Shown here: positions 9,227 through 19,459 of the stretch, one piece after another
How the letters are laid out: the number at the start of each line of letters is the position of its first letter
Position numbering within the stretch: the first letter of the stretch is position 1
Source: Zymoseptoria tritici IPO323
Lineage: Eukaryota > Ascomycota > Dothideomycetes > Mycosphaerellales > Mycosphaerellaceae
Assembly (NCBI RefSeq): GCF_000219625.1
Contig: NC_018209.1
Coordinates: 992,001-1,056,000, forward strand
Direction: 5' to 3'
Length of the DNA stretch: 64,000 nucleotides
Position numbers and translations under genes: made by a program
Notes under the pieces: model-generated
Told to the model about the DNA's origin: nothing
Seen by the model: the letters and a program-made list of their open reading frames with translations, nothing else
The model's database searches: none

Positions 9227-12200
9227 ATGGTGGAACCCGAAGAAACATCCGCCGCGCCCACGAAACCCGCGACTCCGAATGGAAATGCGGAACTGTCAGC
9301 CTTCCAACTCGACATAACAAAACTCCACGCCCTACCTTCTGAACAGCAAGGCCTCTACCTCCTCACCTTTACCGCCGATCTCGCTCGCCATGTCGAAACG
9401 ATCAGCGCCGACGATGTCACTGCCGAGCAGGTTGCGATCAAGAAGGAGCTCATGCAACTGGTCAACCTCACTTCTCCGGCCCCGACGAGAGTGATTCGAA
9501 AGAACATTGGACGATGTTTTCACGCGATTCTTACAAGAGGAAGCAGGAAAGTCTTGTACGAGTCGATCAATGACATGGTCGCGATTGTCAACAGTGGGAA
9601 GGACAAGGAAGTCAAGACAAAGCATGCTGCGATATACTGCTTGGGAGTGATATTCGAAGCTGCAGGTGATAGCGCGATCAGCTTGTCACCACTGGCCTGC
9701 AACGCGATTCTGAAATTCGCAAAGTCAGCTGGAAGTGATACTGGTCTGCGTAGTGCCATCTACCGGGCGTTGGGGAGAATTGCCAAAGGTATAGCAGTCG
9801 CAATAGACGAGGACTTGGGACGGTCAATATGGAAGATGGCAAGGAATACAGCAGGTGGAGAGAAATCCCTGCTGGTTCAGGCGAGCGCTTGTTGGTGTTT
9901 GGAACAGTTGATTCGGACGACTGCATACTTTGACAACTCGAACGACTTTGAGAAGCTGCAGGCAGCGTTGTGGAAAGCCATGGAGAGCTCAGCTGTGCCA
10001 GTTCGACACGCGGCTGCTTCTTGTCTGGCAGCGATACTGGTCAAGAGCTATTCCGAGGCTCCAAATAAACATGCTGTGCCCAAGGTCAAGAAGCCAAAGA
10101 AATCAAAGAAAGCCACGCCAGGAGAGGACCTCGAGGACGATGGCGAACGACCTTCATCTCCAGTTCCAGAAAAACCGGCCACCGCACTGTCGCTTAGCTT
10201 GCTGGAGATTCTCAAGCTTCTCTCGTCCCATTTCTGCAAGCCCACCACGCCGAATAAGGCACGTGCAGGCATCGCTGTATGCTATGCAAAGCTATTCAAG
10301 GCTTTGGGCGAGGGCGTCGTGGAGAAGCAGTATAATGAGATCGCGATGCATCTTTTCCGGGAACTGCTGAATTACCCTGGCTGGCAGTATAACCAATATC
10401 GGCGATTGCTGAGCAGAAAGTTCGTCCGGATCATCTTGGAAAGGGTCATAGCTCCAATGCTCGGAGAGACTGCGCAATTGAATGCCTGCCGATTCCTGCT
10501 CAACGATGTCATCAAGGACTATCCTCAGACTGTAAAGGAGCGTCCCGAGCCGTCAAAGGCCATTCTCACTGGAGCTATCAGCGCAATGACATCGCTCGTT
10601 GCGCGACTGGACGCTGCCACCGGCGTAATAGCCGAAAATTGTCGGGAAGGCCTTTTGCAGGTCTTACAGCATCCATCCTTCACAGTCCAGATTCAAGCTT
10701 CTCGCGGTTTGCGCGCTTTCGTCCTGGCATGTCCGCAGCAGTTGCTGCCGGCAGTCACGATTTGCATGAACAGCGTGAGCCGTGAGTTGGGCTTACTGGG
10801 AGGACAGGGGCAGAGCCCAAGACGCTGTGTCGCATACGCGCATGGCCTTGCTGCGATACTGAGCACCTCGAGTAAGCATCCGCTGTACGGATCCGTCGAT
10901 GTGTATGCGCGGGTCCTGCAGCAGGCTACCACGCTGCTCAAATCCAGTGGAAGCTCTGATCTCCGGATCTCCAGCTGCCAGTTGCAGGTGGCCTGGATCA
11001 TGATCGGAGGGTTGATGTCGTTAGGCCCCAACTTTGTCAAGATTCATCTATCGCAGCTCATGCTGCTGTGGAGGAACGCTCTGCCGAAGCCCATGTCGCG
11101 AGAAAATATCAGTGGACGGAACATGCTTGAGTTGAGCTACCTGGCTCACGTTCGAGAATGCGCCTTGGGCTCCATCAAGTCGTTTTTGTCTTACAACCAA
11201 CGACTGCTGACGTCTGATACTGCACGCCGGCTGTCAGGGATGCTAGAGAACACGGTCGCATTCCTGCAAAGCTTACCTAGCAGACGCACAAGCGACGATC
11301 CTTCCAACCGATTGTCTGCAGCCCTTCAGTTGCAGGACTACGAGGTCATGGTCAGGCGGCGAGTGTTCGAATGCTTCTCGCAGCTTCTCGTTCTAAGTCC
11401 AGCTGGCAGCATTGAAGCGACAGCTCATTCGACAATTCTGCCACTTGCTGTGGCCTCCTTCTCAGACGCCGAGTATGATGCTCCAAATTCATTGAGTGCT
11501 GCCATTGCAAGTGCTGCGGGCTCATTCGAAAGCATTTGGGACTTAGCAGATAACTATGGCTTTGGTGTGTCTGGGCGGATATGTGGGCTGGACCTTCGTA
11601 ATCCTGTGAATGGTAAGATTGAGCGGCACTGGACGAGTCGAACAGACGAAGAGGCCAGTATCGACCAATCCATATTGTCTCCCATCGGGACAGCGGCTGA
11701 GAACGACCCTACTTGCTGCTATCTGAACATAGCACAGGACGAGGATGACCTTCCAAGTCCGCCCGCCACCGGGGCTGTGGATGCGGCCATAGCTGCATTC
11801 GGGCTATGTCTGCCTCTCCAGGCTCCAAGAATACAGGAAAGCATGCTCGAGCAGATCTCGGGTTCTATGGGCGCGACCAGCTTACAGAAAGACCCTGCAA
11901 GGAAGGTTGCCATCAACGCAAACGTAGTACTCGCTTTGTCGATCGCCCTGAGAGTGACCACGGGAGACCTCGGTTCCGCGCGTGGCGAGTTGAAGAACAT
12001 GACCGCCGAGAAAGGACTGCAGGCTCTGCTGCATGCGCTCATCAAAGATCCAGACGATGCGACTCGTGCTCTAGCCGCGGCTGCCCTTGGTCGACTTTGC
12101 TCCAGTTCAGGAATGTCCTTCACTGGCGCCGAGGTCACGTATCTCACAGACACGATCGTGAAGAATCGGGAGCCACATGTGCGCGCCGGTTGTGCTCTCG

Positions 12201-15200
12201 CATTGGCCCACATCCACTCTCAACTCGGTGGTATGGCGGCTGGCCTCCACATGAAGAACATCGTGGGAATATTGATGTCACTTGCGGCAGACACTCATCC
12301 ACTGGTGCACTTCTGGGCGCTAGACAGCTTGTCACAAATCGCCGAGTCAGCTGGACTGAACTTCTCGGGATATGTGACTGGCACGATTGGAATGCTCAGT
12401 CAATTCTACGTCTCTGAAACCCATCACGAAGAGACGGTAGCGCAGGCCTCGTCAAACATGTCAATGGACCTGCATGTGAACGCTGCCATCGCCCGCGGAG
12501 TCGACGCCATCATCAATGTACTTGGTCCGGATCTTCAAGACATGGCCAAGGCCAGGGACATGATCGTTACGCTAGTGCGTCTGTTCTCTGAGGAGGACGA
12601 TGTCGACATTCTATCAGAGAGTTTGAAATGCTTGGAGCACCTATCACTGTACGCGCCCGGTCACATGGAGTTCACCCAGTATGTTCGCCGACTGCAGAAC
12701 GATATTAGTTCGCCCTCCCCTGAGATTGCGAGCCTGGCGTCGCATGGTCTATTCACGCTCATGCGACGAGATGCCCCAGCCATCGTCCGCACTGCGCATC
12801 CTGGCCTCGAAGATCGTCTCTGGGAGCTCCTCAACAAAGAGCCGAGTCAACCATCGATACAGAACATTTTTGTGAACTGGCTGCAGCAGACCGGGTCAAG
12901 TAATCCAGATGAGTGGATTCAAAGATGCAACGACATCTTGATGAAGACCATGGCCAAGAATGAACAGCCTAAGACTGCACAAGTCAAAGACACCGCTGGG
13001 CCAGATCTGCAAGACGAGGAGGCAGCCGGCTTTGCGGTCACTGCTGGCGCGAGTAAAGAAGATGAGGCTCAGGCACCGTCATCGACACAAGAACTCATGC
13101 GCTGGCAGGTGCGTCTGTTCGCAATGGAGTGTCTCCGGAACCTGATTGCAATGATCAGGAAAGAGGCGACCGTGAGTGACAATAGTCCAGGCGAAGCAGC
13201 ACTCCAGCACAAGGTCGCTGATGTGATTCGTATTGCCTTCTCTGCATCTACTGCCGGCGTGGCCGCTCTGCGAGTAGTAGGCATGCAAATCATCGATCAG
13301 ATTCTGAAGATGTTTGGCAGAACGCCTGATCCTGATTTCTCGGAAGCCATGCTGCTCGAGCAATACCAAGCGCAAATTAGCTCGGCCTTGACCCCTGCTT
13401 TCGCTGCGGACTCATCACCAGAACTCGCGGCGGCGGCTGTCGACGTATGCGCCACGTTCACTGCTACAGGCATCGTGACGGACATTGAGCGAATGGGCCG
13501 GATTTTGAAGCTGCTGGTCTCTGCGCTTGACAGCTTCTCCCAAGAGACCGAAACCGCGAGCATCGGAGATCTCAAGTCACTGAGTTCCAATGCACAAGTC
13601 ATGGTCCGCATGGCGGTCTTCGCCGCTTGGGCTGAGCTTCAGATCGCAAGTGCCGAGCAAAAGTATCTCATCGATGTGGTCAAACCACACATCGCTCAAT
13701 TGGTACCGCTCTGGATCTCCTCGTTGCGAGAATATGCACGATTGCGCTTCGAGCCAGACATCTCAGCTACGACTGCTACGCCCGCAACCTCTGGCGACCT
13801 AGACATGGTTTACGCTGCTCTCAACCGCGAGACTTTGTTGAAATTCTACCAGGCTTCGTGGCTGAGTTTGGTGGATGCTATTGCCAGCTTGATTGATGAG
13901 GACAGTGAATTCGTGTTCGCCGCCTTGGACGACAAACAAGCTGGGAAGGAGAACGGCGCTGAGAACGATGGCGAGAATACTATTGTTCGCAAGACCGCCG
14001 GCATCAACTACCGCGAAGAGCCGGTGGCCTTCTTTTTCGTCCTCTACGGCCTAGCGTTTGAGTCGCTGGCAGTGCGTAGCGGTGATGATGACGTTACATC
14101 CCGGCAGCGGAACCTGGACATTCTCGAAGCCGTGAAGAAGATCTTGCGGCCATCTGTGTCTGGCAATGCCGTCTACCAGGAGGTCGTCTTCGCCGAGACA
14201 ATGGATTTGCTTGACAGAATGGTGCTGACCGAGAGCCTTGGAATGCAGACGGTCATCGTTGAGATTGCACGTAACCTCTGCATCGTTCATCCGTCTGCAA
14301 GGCAAGGTCAGCAGACTCCGGTCAATGGCGAGACACTGTCGGATGACATCGAGCAATTGTTCGAATTGACGCGCATTATCATTCTGGTCATCGCAGGCCT
14401 GATTCCTGGACTCACCGAGACCCCGGTCGCGGCTCAACTGGAGTCTTCAGAAGAAGCCACAAGCCTTCTCAGAGGATCATTGCAGGCTCTCGTGGATGTA
14501 GCAGAGGTCTTCCCCTCCATCATCAAGACCGACCTACACGCATCGATCTTTCACATCTTCGTCACCATTCTCGGAACCGCAACCTGCCAGACTGTGGTTG
14601 TGCCGCAGGCCCTGCCAATCTTTCGCCGCTTCGTCGCCAGCATTGCCGAGGACGACCGTCCTGAAACACGGCAGCAGGTTCAGAACGCACTCAAACGGAT
14701 GCTGGCCATCCTGCGGAATGCGCAGAAACGAGAGACTCAAGCAAGCCTGCCATGTGAGAAGAACACGCTTTTGGCTATCACAATCCTTCTCTCTGCTGCA
14801 CAGTCGTTCTTCAGCAGCGATGACCCACTGCTATTGAGATTCCTGGGCGAACTACAAGAGTGTCTGGTCAGCTCTTCGACGTCCAAAGTCGCTGCAGGCT
14901 GCTACCGAACGCTCGTCATGCAAGGAATTTCTCCTCGGGTGACATTTGAGCACGCTATCAAGTTTCTATTGAACGCACCCGACCTTGAGGGTATGGACGA
15001 GACTAAAGCTGTGATCGGCCAGACACTCACAGCATACACAATGAGACTGGAGCCAGACCAAAAGCCTGCCGCTGTTGTGCTGGTGGCCAATGTGCTCTTG
15101 AACCGCGCAAGCAAGGACGGTTCAGCTTCGCATCACATTATGGCCGCGCGGCTTTTGGAGCTCGCTGCTACCGACAGCGCCACCTTCCGCGCCCTTGTCG

Positions 15201-15340
15201 GTAGCATGACTGGAGGTCGGAAGCAGTTGATAGAGCAGATCCTCAAGTCTCAGGCAGGCAATCGCGGAGCCAGACCGGACTCCAGCGCTGACCGAGAGCC
15301 GACGATTGCATTGAAGATGAATTTTGGTGGTAGAAGTTAG
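9227..15340 (+). CDS. LAA1: Large HEAT-repeat AP-1 accessory protein (Laa1/HEATR5-like)
   Basis: Single uninterrupted exon coding for 2037 residues. The reading frame is open from about 9119 but the codon there is TTG; the first ATG is 9227 and the next residues (VEPEETSAA) are ordinary. Conserved Laa1/HEATR5 sequence begins at about residue 60: VIRKNIGRCFHAILTRGSRK and HAAIYCLGVIFEAAGD. The whole protein is made of alpha-helical HEAT repeats, with a Lys-rich then acidic disordered insert at about residues 284-315 (KVKKPKKSKK). By family knowledge, Laa1 binds the clathrin adaptor AP-1 with Laa2 and recruits it to the trans-Golgi network and endosomes; HEATR5 proteins do the same in animals. 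Size matches (yeast Laa1 is about 2000 residues). No truncation is seen. Confidence 0.88.
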   Translation: MVEPEETSAAPTKPATPNGNAELSAFQLDITKLHALPSEQQGLYLLTFTADLARHVETISADDVTAEQVAIKKELMQLVNLTSPAPTRVIRKNIGRCFHAILTRGSRKVLYESINDMVAIVNSGKDKEVKTKHAAIYCLGVIFEAAGDSAISLSPLACNAILKFAKSAGSDTGLRSAIYRALGRIAKGIAVAIDEDLGRSIWKMARNTAGGEKSLLVQASACWCLEQLIRTTAYFDNSNDFEKLQAALWKAMESSAVPVRHAAASCLAAILVKSYSEAPNKHAVPKVKKPKKSKKATPGEDLEDDGERPSSPVPEKPATALSLSLLEILKLLSSHFCKPTTPNKARAGIAVCYAKLFKALGEGVVEKQYNEIAMHLFRELLNYPGWQYNQYRRLLSRKFVRIILERVIAPMLGETAQLNACRFLLNDVIKDYPQTVKERPEPSKAILTGAISAMTSLVARLDAATGVIAENCREGLLQVLQHPSFTVQIQASRGLRAFVLACPQQLLPAVTICMNSVSRELGLLGGQGQSPRRCVAYAHGLAAILSTSSKHPLYGSVDVYARVLQQATTLLKSSGSSDLRISSCQLQVAWIMIGGLMSLGPNFVKIHLSQLMLLWRNALPKPMSRENISGRNMLELSYLAHVRECALGSIKSFLSYNQRLLTSDTARRLSGMLENTVAFLQSLPSRRTSDDPSNRLSAALQLQDYEVMVRRRVFECFSQLLVLSPAGSIEATAHSTILPLAVASFSDAEYDAPNSLSAAIASAAGSFESIWDLADNYGFGVSGRICGLDLRNPVNGKIERHWTSRTDEEASIDQSILSPIGTAAENDPTCCYLNIAQDEDDLPSPPATGAVDAAIAAFGLCLPLQAPRIQESMLEQISGSMGATSLQKDPARKVAINANVVLALSIALRVTTGDLGSARGELKNMTAEKGLQALLHALIKDPDDATRALAAAALGRLCSSSGMSFTGAEVTYLTDTIVKNREPHVRAGCALALAHIHSQLGGMAAGLHMKNIVGILMSLAADTHPLVHFWALDSLSQIAESAGLNFSGYVTGTIGMLSQFYVSETHHEETVAQASSNMSMDLHVNAAIARGVDAIINVLGPDLQDMAKARDMIVTLVRLFSEEDDVDILSESLKCLEHLSLYAPGHMEFTQYVRRLQNDISSPSPEIASLASHGLFTLMRRDAPAIVRTAHPGLEDRLWELLNKEPSQPSIQNIFVNWLQQTGSSNPDEWIQRCNDILMKTMAKNEQPKTAQVKDTAGPDLQDEEAAGFAVTAGASKEDEAQAPSSTQELMRWQVRLFAMECLRNLIAMIRKEATVSDNSPGEAALQHKVADVIRIAFSASTAGVAALRVVGMQIIDQILKMFGRTPDPDFSEAMLLEQYQAQISSALTPAFAADSSPELAAAAVDVCATFTATGIVTDIERMGRILKLLVSALDSFSQETETASIGDLKSLSSNAQVMVRMAVFAAWAELQIASAEQKYLIDVVKPHIAQLVPLWISSLREYARLRFEPDISATTATPATSGDLDMVYAALNRETLLKFYQASWLSLVDAIASLIDEDSEFVFAALDDKQAGKENGAENDGENTIVRKTAGINYREEPVAFFFVLYGLAFESLAVRSGDDDVTSRQRNLDILEAVKKILRPSVSGNAVYQEVVFAETMDLLDRMVLTESLGMQTVIVEIARNLCIVHPSARQGQQTPVNGETLSDDIEQLFELTRIIILVIAGLIPGLTETPVAAQLESSEEATSLLRGSLQALVDVAEVFPSIIKTDLHASIFHIFVTILGTATCQTVVVPQALPIFRRFVASIAEDDRPETRQQVQNALKRMLAILRNAQKRETQASLPCEKNTLLAITILLSAAQSFFSSDDPLLLRFLGELQECLVSSSTSKVAAGCYRTLVMQGISPRVTFEHAIKFLLNAPDLEGMDETKAVIGQTLTAYTMRLEPDQKPAAVVLVANVLLNRASKDGSASHHIMAARLLELAATDSATFRALVGSMTGGRKQLIEQILKSQAGNRGARPDSSADREPTIALKMNFGGRS

Positions 15341-15467
15341 CAAGCACTGTAGCATACAGGCTCGTAACCAGAATAGAAGCCGGTGGTGCATCGTCCTCGG
15401 CAGATAGCATCAAGCATTCAGTGGCTCTTCAAAAAAGTGTCAATGAGTCTTCCAGGAGTCGTTACAT

Positions 15468-16283
15468 TCAGGCCTTCTGCTTCTTGTTCGAAGAGTGTCC
15501 GATCATGTCAAGGAATTCGTTCTCCGTGATGGTGTTCAGCTGCTTCGCCTCGATCTCATCAAGTTTCTTCTGGCCCGCCCGCGTACCGAGCACAATAAAG
15601 TCTGCCTCCGCCAACTTCGTCGGAGCCACGATCTTCGCCCCATGACTCTTCGCTGTGGTTTCGCAAGCTGCTCGATCCTGCACGTGTCTTAGCGAAAGGA
15701 GCACGTCAAACATGATACTTGTAGCATAGTTACCATGGAGTCGAATGTACCGGTGAAGAGCAACTGGAATGTGTTAGCGATACTGGGCTAATGAGCAAGA
15801 TATGGACAACCCAGACTGACCTTCTTGTTCTTGAGAGAGTCGCTCCTTGCCGCAGGTCTGGCGTCAGAAGCCGTTGCCTTTGCCGCTGATCGCTTTGCAC
15901 CCGATGCAGAACTACTGGCAAACCCGCATCAGCATCGCGTGCAATAAGTAAGCTACTTAGACATTCTCTCACCTCTGCGCAGCACCACCATCCGCGCCGC
16001 CTTTCAGCTCCAGCTTTTTCACCGTTACGGCGAAGTGATTCCGTCTGTCCTCCGAGGTGTAGCAGACGCCCTCGTATCCGCCATCCTTCGTTTCCGATTC
16101 ATTAGTCTCGCCAGCACCAGAGATTGCTTTGCGGGCTTCTTTCTGCAAGTGTGCTTTAGCGGCGGTATTCGCAGACTCCAGAGACGCGTGAATCTCGATC
16201 AGTTTATCTCGGCCTTTCCGATCGGTGTGATGATCGTAGTCGCAGCGTTGAATGGCAAAGACGTAAGATTTTGTTGGCGCCAT
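15468..16283 (-). CDS. Small BRCT-domain protein
   Basis: Four exons (15973-16283, 15821-15914, 15734-15763, 15468-15677) with introns of 56-58 nt, giving 214 residues. All junctions keep phase and each intron has a usable donor, branch and AG. The C-terminal 80 residues form a single BRCT domain: LLFTGTFDSM, ETTAKSHGAKIV, ADFIVLGTRAG and a terminal ITENEFLDMI, like the BRCT of RFC1 and NAD-dependent ligases. The N-terminal 95 residues (MAPTKSYVFAIQRCDYDHHT onward, with VCYTSEDRRNHFAVTVKKLEL) form a separate conserved-looking domain I cannot name; a basic Ala/Lys/Ser linker joins them. Likely nuclear and DNA-damage related by domain only. The exon of 30 nt is unusually short. Convergent with the LAA1-like gene. 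Confidence 0.75.
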
Positions 16284-16829
16284 TTTTGAGTATGGTCTCT
16301 CTTCCAATCCAGAAGATGATGGCCCGACTGGTCAAATGTGATGAATGCAAAGGAAGCAAGAAGCATGGTCGCTGGAGGACAGCACAAGTAGGTTGAGCAG
16401 ACCACACTAGTGCAACGCTAACACGATCCTCCCGGTTTGGATTGTGAATTGAAAAGGTCTTCGAGAACTCGCCATGTGACAATACGACAGAAGTACATGT
16501 TGCTCGTGCCAGCCACCGATCCTGTCGCCACAGCTCCTCCTTAATATTGATCAAGACACACACTCACACTCGGCAAGCCGCTCATCCTCTGTCGAAATTC
16601 TTGACTTCTATTCAATGGCACCGTAGCGGTGCGATTCCATGCAGGCCAACTCCACAATCGTACATTTCCCGAACAATGCTCTCTTCCAAGATCAACATCT
16701 CAACCCCAACCAGAAATGCGGCCAGCCAAAGCCTGCCCATCCGACAGCACTTATCAACGGAAGCCGCTGGGCCTAGGTAAACGCTGCACAAACGCGCGCA
16801 AATGCAATAACAATCCACTTCAACTTGCT
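16284..16829. other. Intergenic region between BRCT gene and ceramide synthase gene
   Basis: About 546 bp containing the promoter of the BRCT gene (minus) and the 3' UTR of the ceramide synthase (minus). Only short, unconvincing ORFs are present. Confidence 0.5.
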
Positions 16830-18325
16830 TCATCTCTTCCTCAGGGAAGCCTTGCGGTTGACGTCAGCCCCAGAAGCTTCAGTCTGGTTGAAAGGCTCGC
16901 CATTCAGCGTCATCTGAGGAGTGCCCTTATCCGCTTCCGGAGCGAGAGGCTGCAGGTCGTCTTCCTCCTCTTCATCATCGGATCTCTCGTCTTTCGCCTC
17001 GCTTGTGACGAGCAGTCGGTACAGGATTCTCAAGATCAGGACGAACCAGAATATGTTGACGGCTTGTAGGACTGCCAGCAGTCCAAAGGTTATGGCTTGC
17101 GAGATCCAGCATTTGTACTGTTGCGTCTCCCAGTTTACTTGGTATGGGCCAACAGTCTCGAATTGACCGCCCGGCAACAGCGACATGATGATTGTAAGGT
17201 TGATGTAATGCCGGAGATATGCCCATACTGCGATGAAGATGGCGAAGTACGGCGTGATGATCCAGAGGTCCAGGTAGTTGAAGACTTTGGACGTCTGCGA
17301 GATGCATTAGCTGGGTCGACTTTGTTCCCAGTCGGGAGAGAACTTACAGCCAGGAAGAAGTCAGAAATGTCGTGTGTGATGTATACCGCAACGCCCATGT
17401 AGGTGAAGTGAAAACAGTAGCTCAGACCGATCAGAGACAATGTGACGATGTGATGTAAGACCAGCTCCTTGAAGTCCTTCCTCGGCTTCTCCAATTGCAA
17501 CATCAGGACCAAGCCTTGCTGAGCCCAGTACGACGCTTGAAGGAGGTAGTATGCCTTGAACAGTCCCTCATGAGCACGATGCGGGAATCCCTCATACATT
17601 CCAGCCGTGTTGAAGTACCACACGGGTGTCCGGCTCATCACATACAGCCCAAAGGGTCCAAATATGCCGAAATAGATAGCAGTGTAGAATTGTTCCATGA
17701 AGCGACTCAGCTTTGCTCTTGACCGAATACCACACCAAATCGCAATCGGCTGGATCATACGCTGCATCAAGAACTCTCTCGTAAAAGACAGCACGATGGT
17801 GTAGAAAGCGACGAACGCAATATCCTTCGGCCCCTTGCCATACTGCGTGACATTGCCGACATGTGCTGGAAGAGTGTCCGTTCGCTCGTCCAAGGGGGGA
17901 TTCGCATAGGACAGGAAGATGGCGTGGTGTACAGGGTTGTGCTCGCCCGGATCGATGTAGTAGAGGCCAAGGATGACCACAACGAGGATGAGCGGTATGA
18001 CCCACGTGTGCTTAAGCGACGTACGCTTGAACCGGTTCAACAACGTCTTTGCCTTTCGTCGTTTCGATTGTCGCAGCGGCTTTCCCGAGGATGAAGTCGT
18101 AGTCGGCGACGAGGTGTCTTGATGTCGCAGCGATAGATTCATCGTCGCGAATGCTGTCGCGCCCGTATCTCCGCGAGGATCTCCGCCCAGATTGGAGCTC
18201 TTTCGTCGTCGATTCTGCGGTCTCGTATGGAGGGCAGGAGGGTTGGGTCGCGTCTCGGGAGTGTCAAAGGAGACGGTTGGTCCCATTGATGGGAACGCCT
18301 CCATTTTGGAAGGCGGCGAAGACAT
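16830..18325 (-). CDS. LAG1: Ceramide synthase (Lag1/Lac1 family, TLC domain)
   Basis: Two exons: 17348-18325 and 16830-17294, intron of 53 nt (GTAAGT...CGCAG), 480 residues. The cytosolic N-terminus is long and basic; membrane segments start at about residue 107 (VIPLILVVVILGLYYI). The Lag1 motif is present at about residues 288-325: LHHIVTLSLIGLSYCFHFTY followed by ITHDISDFFLA, with the paired His and the two Asp needed for acyl transfer. The C-terminal tail after the last membrane helix is acidic (SDDEEEEDD), as in fungal Lag1. It is expected to be an ER enzyme making ceramide from a sphingoid base and acyl-CoA. Fungi usually have two or three paralogues; which acyl-chain class this one uses cannot be read from the sequence. 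The ATG at 18325 lies 240 bp from the divergent MMTAG2-like gene. Confidence 0.92.
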
Positions 18326-18565
18326 GCTGACGGTCGAGTGTAGCGGGAAGGATTTCGCTACATACGAAACGTCGCTCTACATGCAACTTGTCGTCAGCAA
18401 CAAGAAACCGCAGGAGAGTCAGGTACCGCGTCTTTCGCGACAACGGACTTTGGTGGATTTAAGCTCACCAGAGTTTCAGGCTAGCTTGAGCCGCCATCGT
18501 CTTACCATCTTCTGACATTTCACCTTCAATATCATTCAACGACGTCGCGGACGATCGAAATTACC

Positions 18566-19399
18566 ATGGACCTCCTCCAATCCGTTCGCAAAGAAGGTTC
18601 TCGTGGCGGCGTGAACTTCAGCTGGGACGATGTCCGCTCCAACCCGCGTCGTGAAACCTACCTAGGCCACTCACTGATGGCGCCAGTAGGTCGCTGGCAA
18701 AAGAACAAAGATCTGAACTGGTACGCCAAAGCCGACGAAGCGGAGCTTACAGCCGAGGAACGCGCAGAACGAGAGAGGGAGCGCAAGCGGGAAGAGGTCA
18801 GGAAGATCAAAGAAGCCGAGGAGGATGCCATGAAGCGCGCCATGGGGCTGCCGGTGCCGGATCGGACAAATGCGAATCTGGAGCCGTTGGGCGTGAGTCA
18901 GGTGGATGTCAACAAGGCGCTAAAGGAGGCTTTGGATGATGGAGAGGAGGATCATGCTGGGAAAGGAGTTGGGTTTGGGTCAAAAGCTGGTGTGGTTGAG
19001 GAGGGCAAAGAAGTCATGAAGGGAAGTCGAGGACACGATGAGCGCCGCAGAGATCGCAGTCGAAGCCGTGAGAGACGGCGAGATCGTGGTGGGGAGCGAG
19101 GAGAAGGGCGACGACACAGATCTCGATCACAGTCCGCAGACCGCGACCGAGAACGAAGGCGCAGACACCGGCACAGAGATCGTTCACGATCGCGCGAAGG
19201 AGAGAGGAGGCACCGTCGGAGCAGGTCCAGGCACGGCGATGATGGACACAAGAGCCGAAGACGTGACTACGATGACCGCCCGAGGAGCCGTGATCGAGAT
19301 CAACATGAGCGCCGTCGGAGCCAGGACAAAGAGAGACGAAGGCACAGGAGCCGGTCTCGATCACCTCACGCGGAGAGCAGACGAAGGAGAGACGATTGA
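18566..19399 (+). CDS. MMTAG2-like RS-rich nuclear protein
   Basis: Single exon, 277 residues. The N-terminal 70 residues carry the family block KEGSRGGVNFSWDDV, YLGHSLMAPVGRW and DLNWYAKA, matching multiple-myeloma-tumour-associated protein 2 (C1orf35), seen widely in eukaryotes. A charged coiled-coil segment (AEERAERERERKREEVRKIK) follows at about 73-95. The last about 110 residues are Arg/Ser/Asp/Glu repeats (RSRSRERRRDRGG type), an RS-like domain typical of splicing-associated nuclear proteins. Function is not established; a role near the spliceosome is inferred from the RS domain. The start is the first ATG and precedes the conserved block directly. Confidence 0.85.
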   Translation: MDLLQSVRKEGSRGGVNFSWDDVRSNPRRETYLGHSLMAPVGRWQKNKDLNWYAKADEAELTAEERAERERERKREEVRKIKEAEEDAMKRAMGLPVPDRTNANLEPLGVSQVDVNKALKEALDDGEEDHAGKGVGFGSKAGVVEEGKEVMKGSRGHDERRRDRSRSRERRRDRGGERGEGRRHRSRSQSADRDRERRRRHRHRDRSRSREGERRHRRSRSRHGDDGHKSRRRDYDDRPRSRDRDQHERRRSQDKERRRHRSRSRSPHAESRRRRDD

Positions 19400-19459
19400 A
19401 TGATGGAAGAATATTGATCATAGGGATTGCGTTCAATTCAGGCCTCGGTTCCCCTACCT

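Noticed and set aside
19038..19403. 121-codon plus-strand frame inside the MMTAG2-like gene
   Set aside because: It is the +1 shadow of the Arg/Ser repeat region; repetitive RS coding commonly leaves a second frame open.
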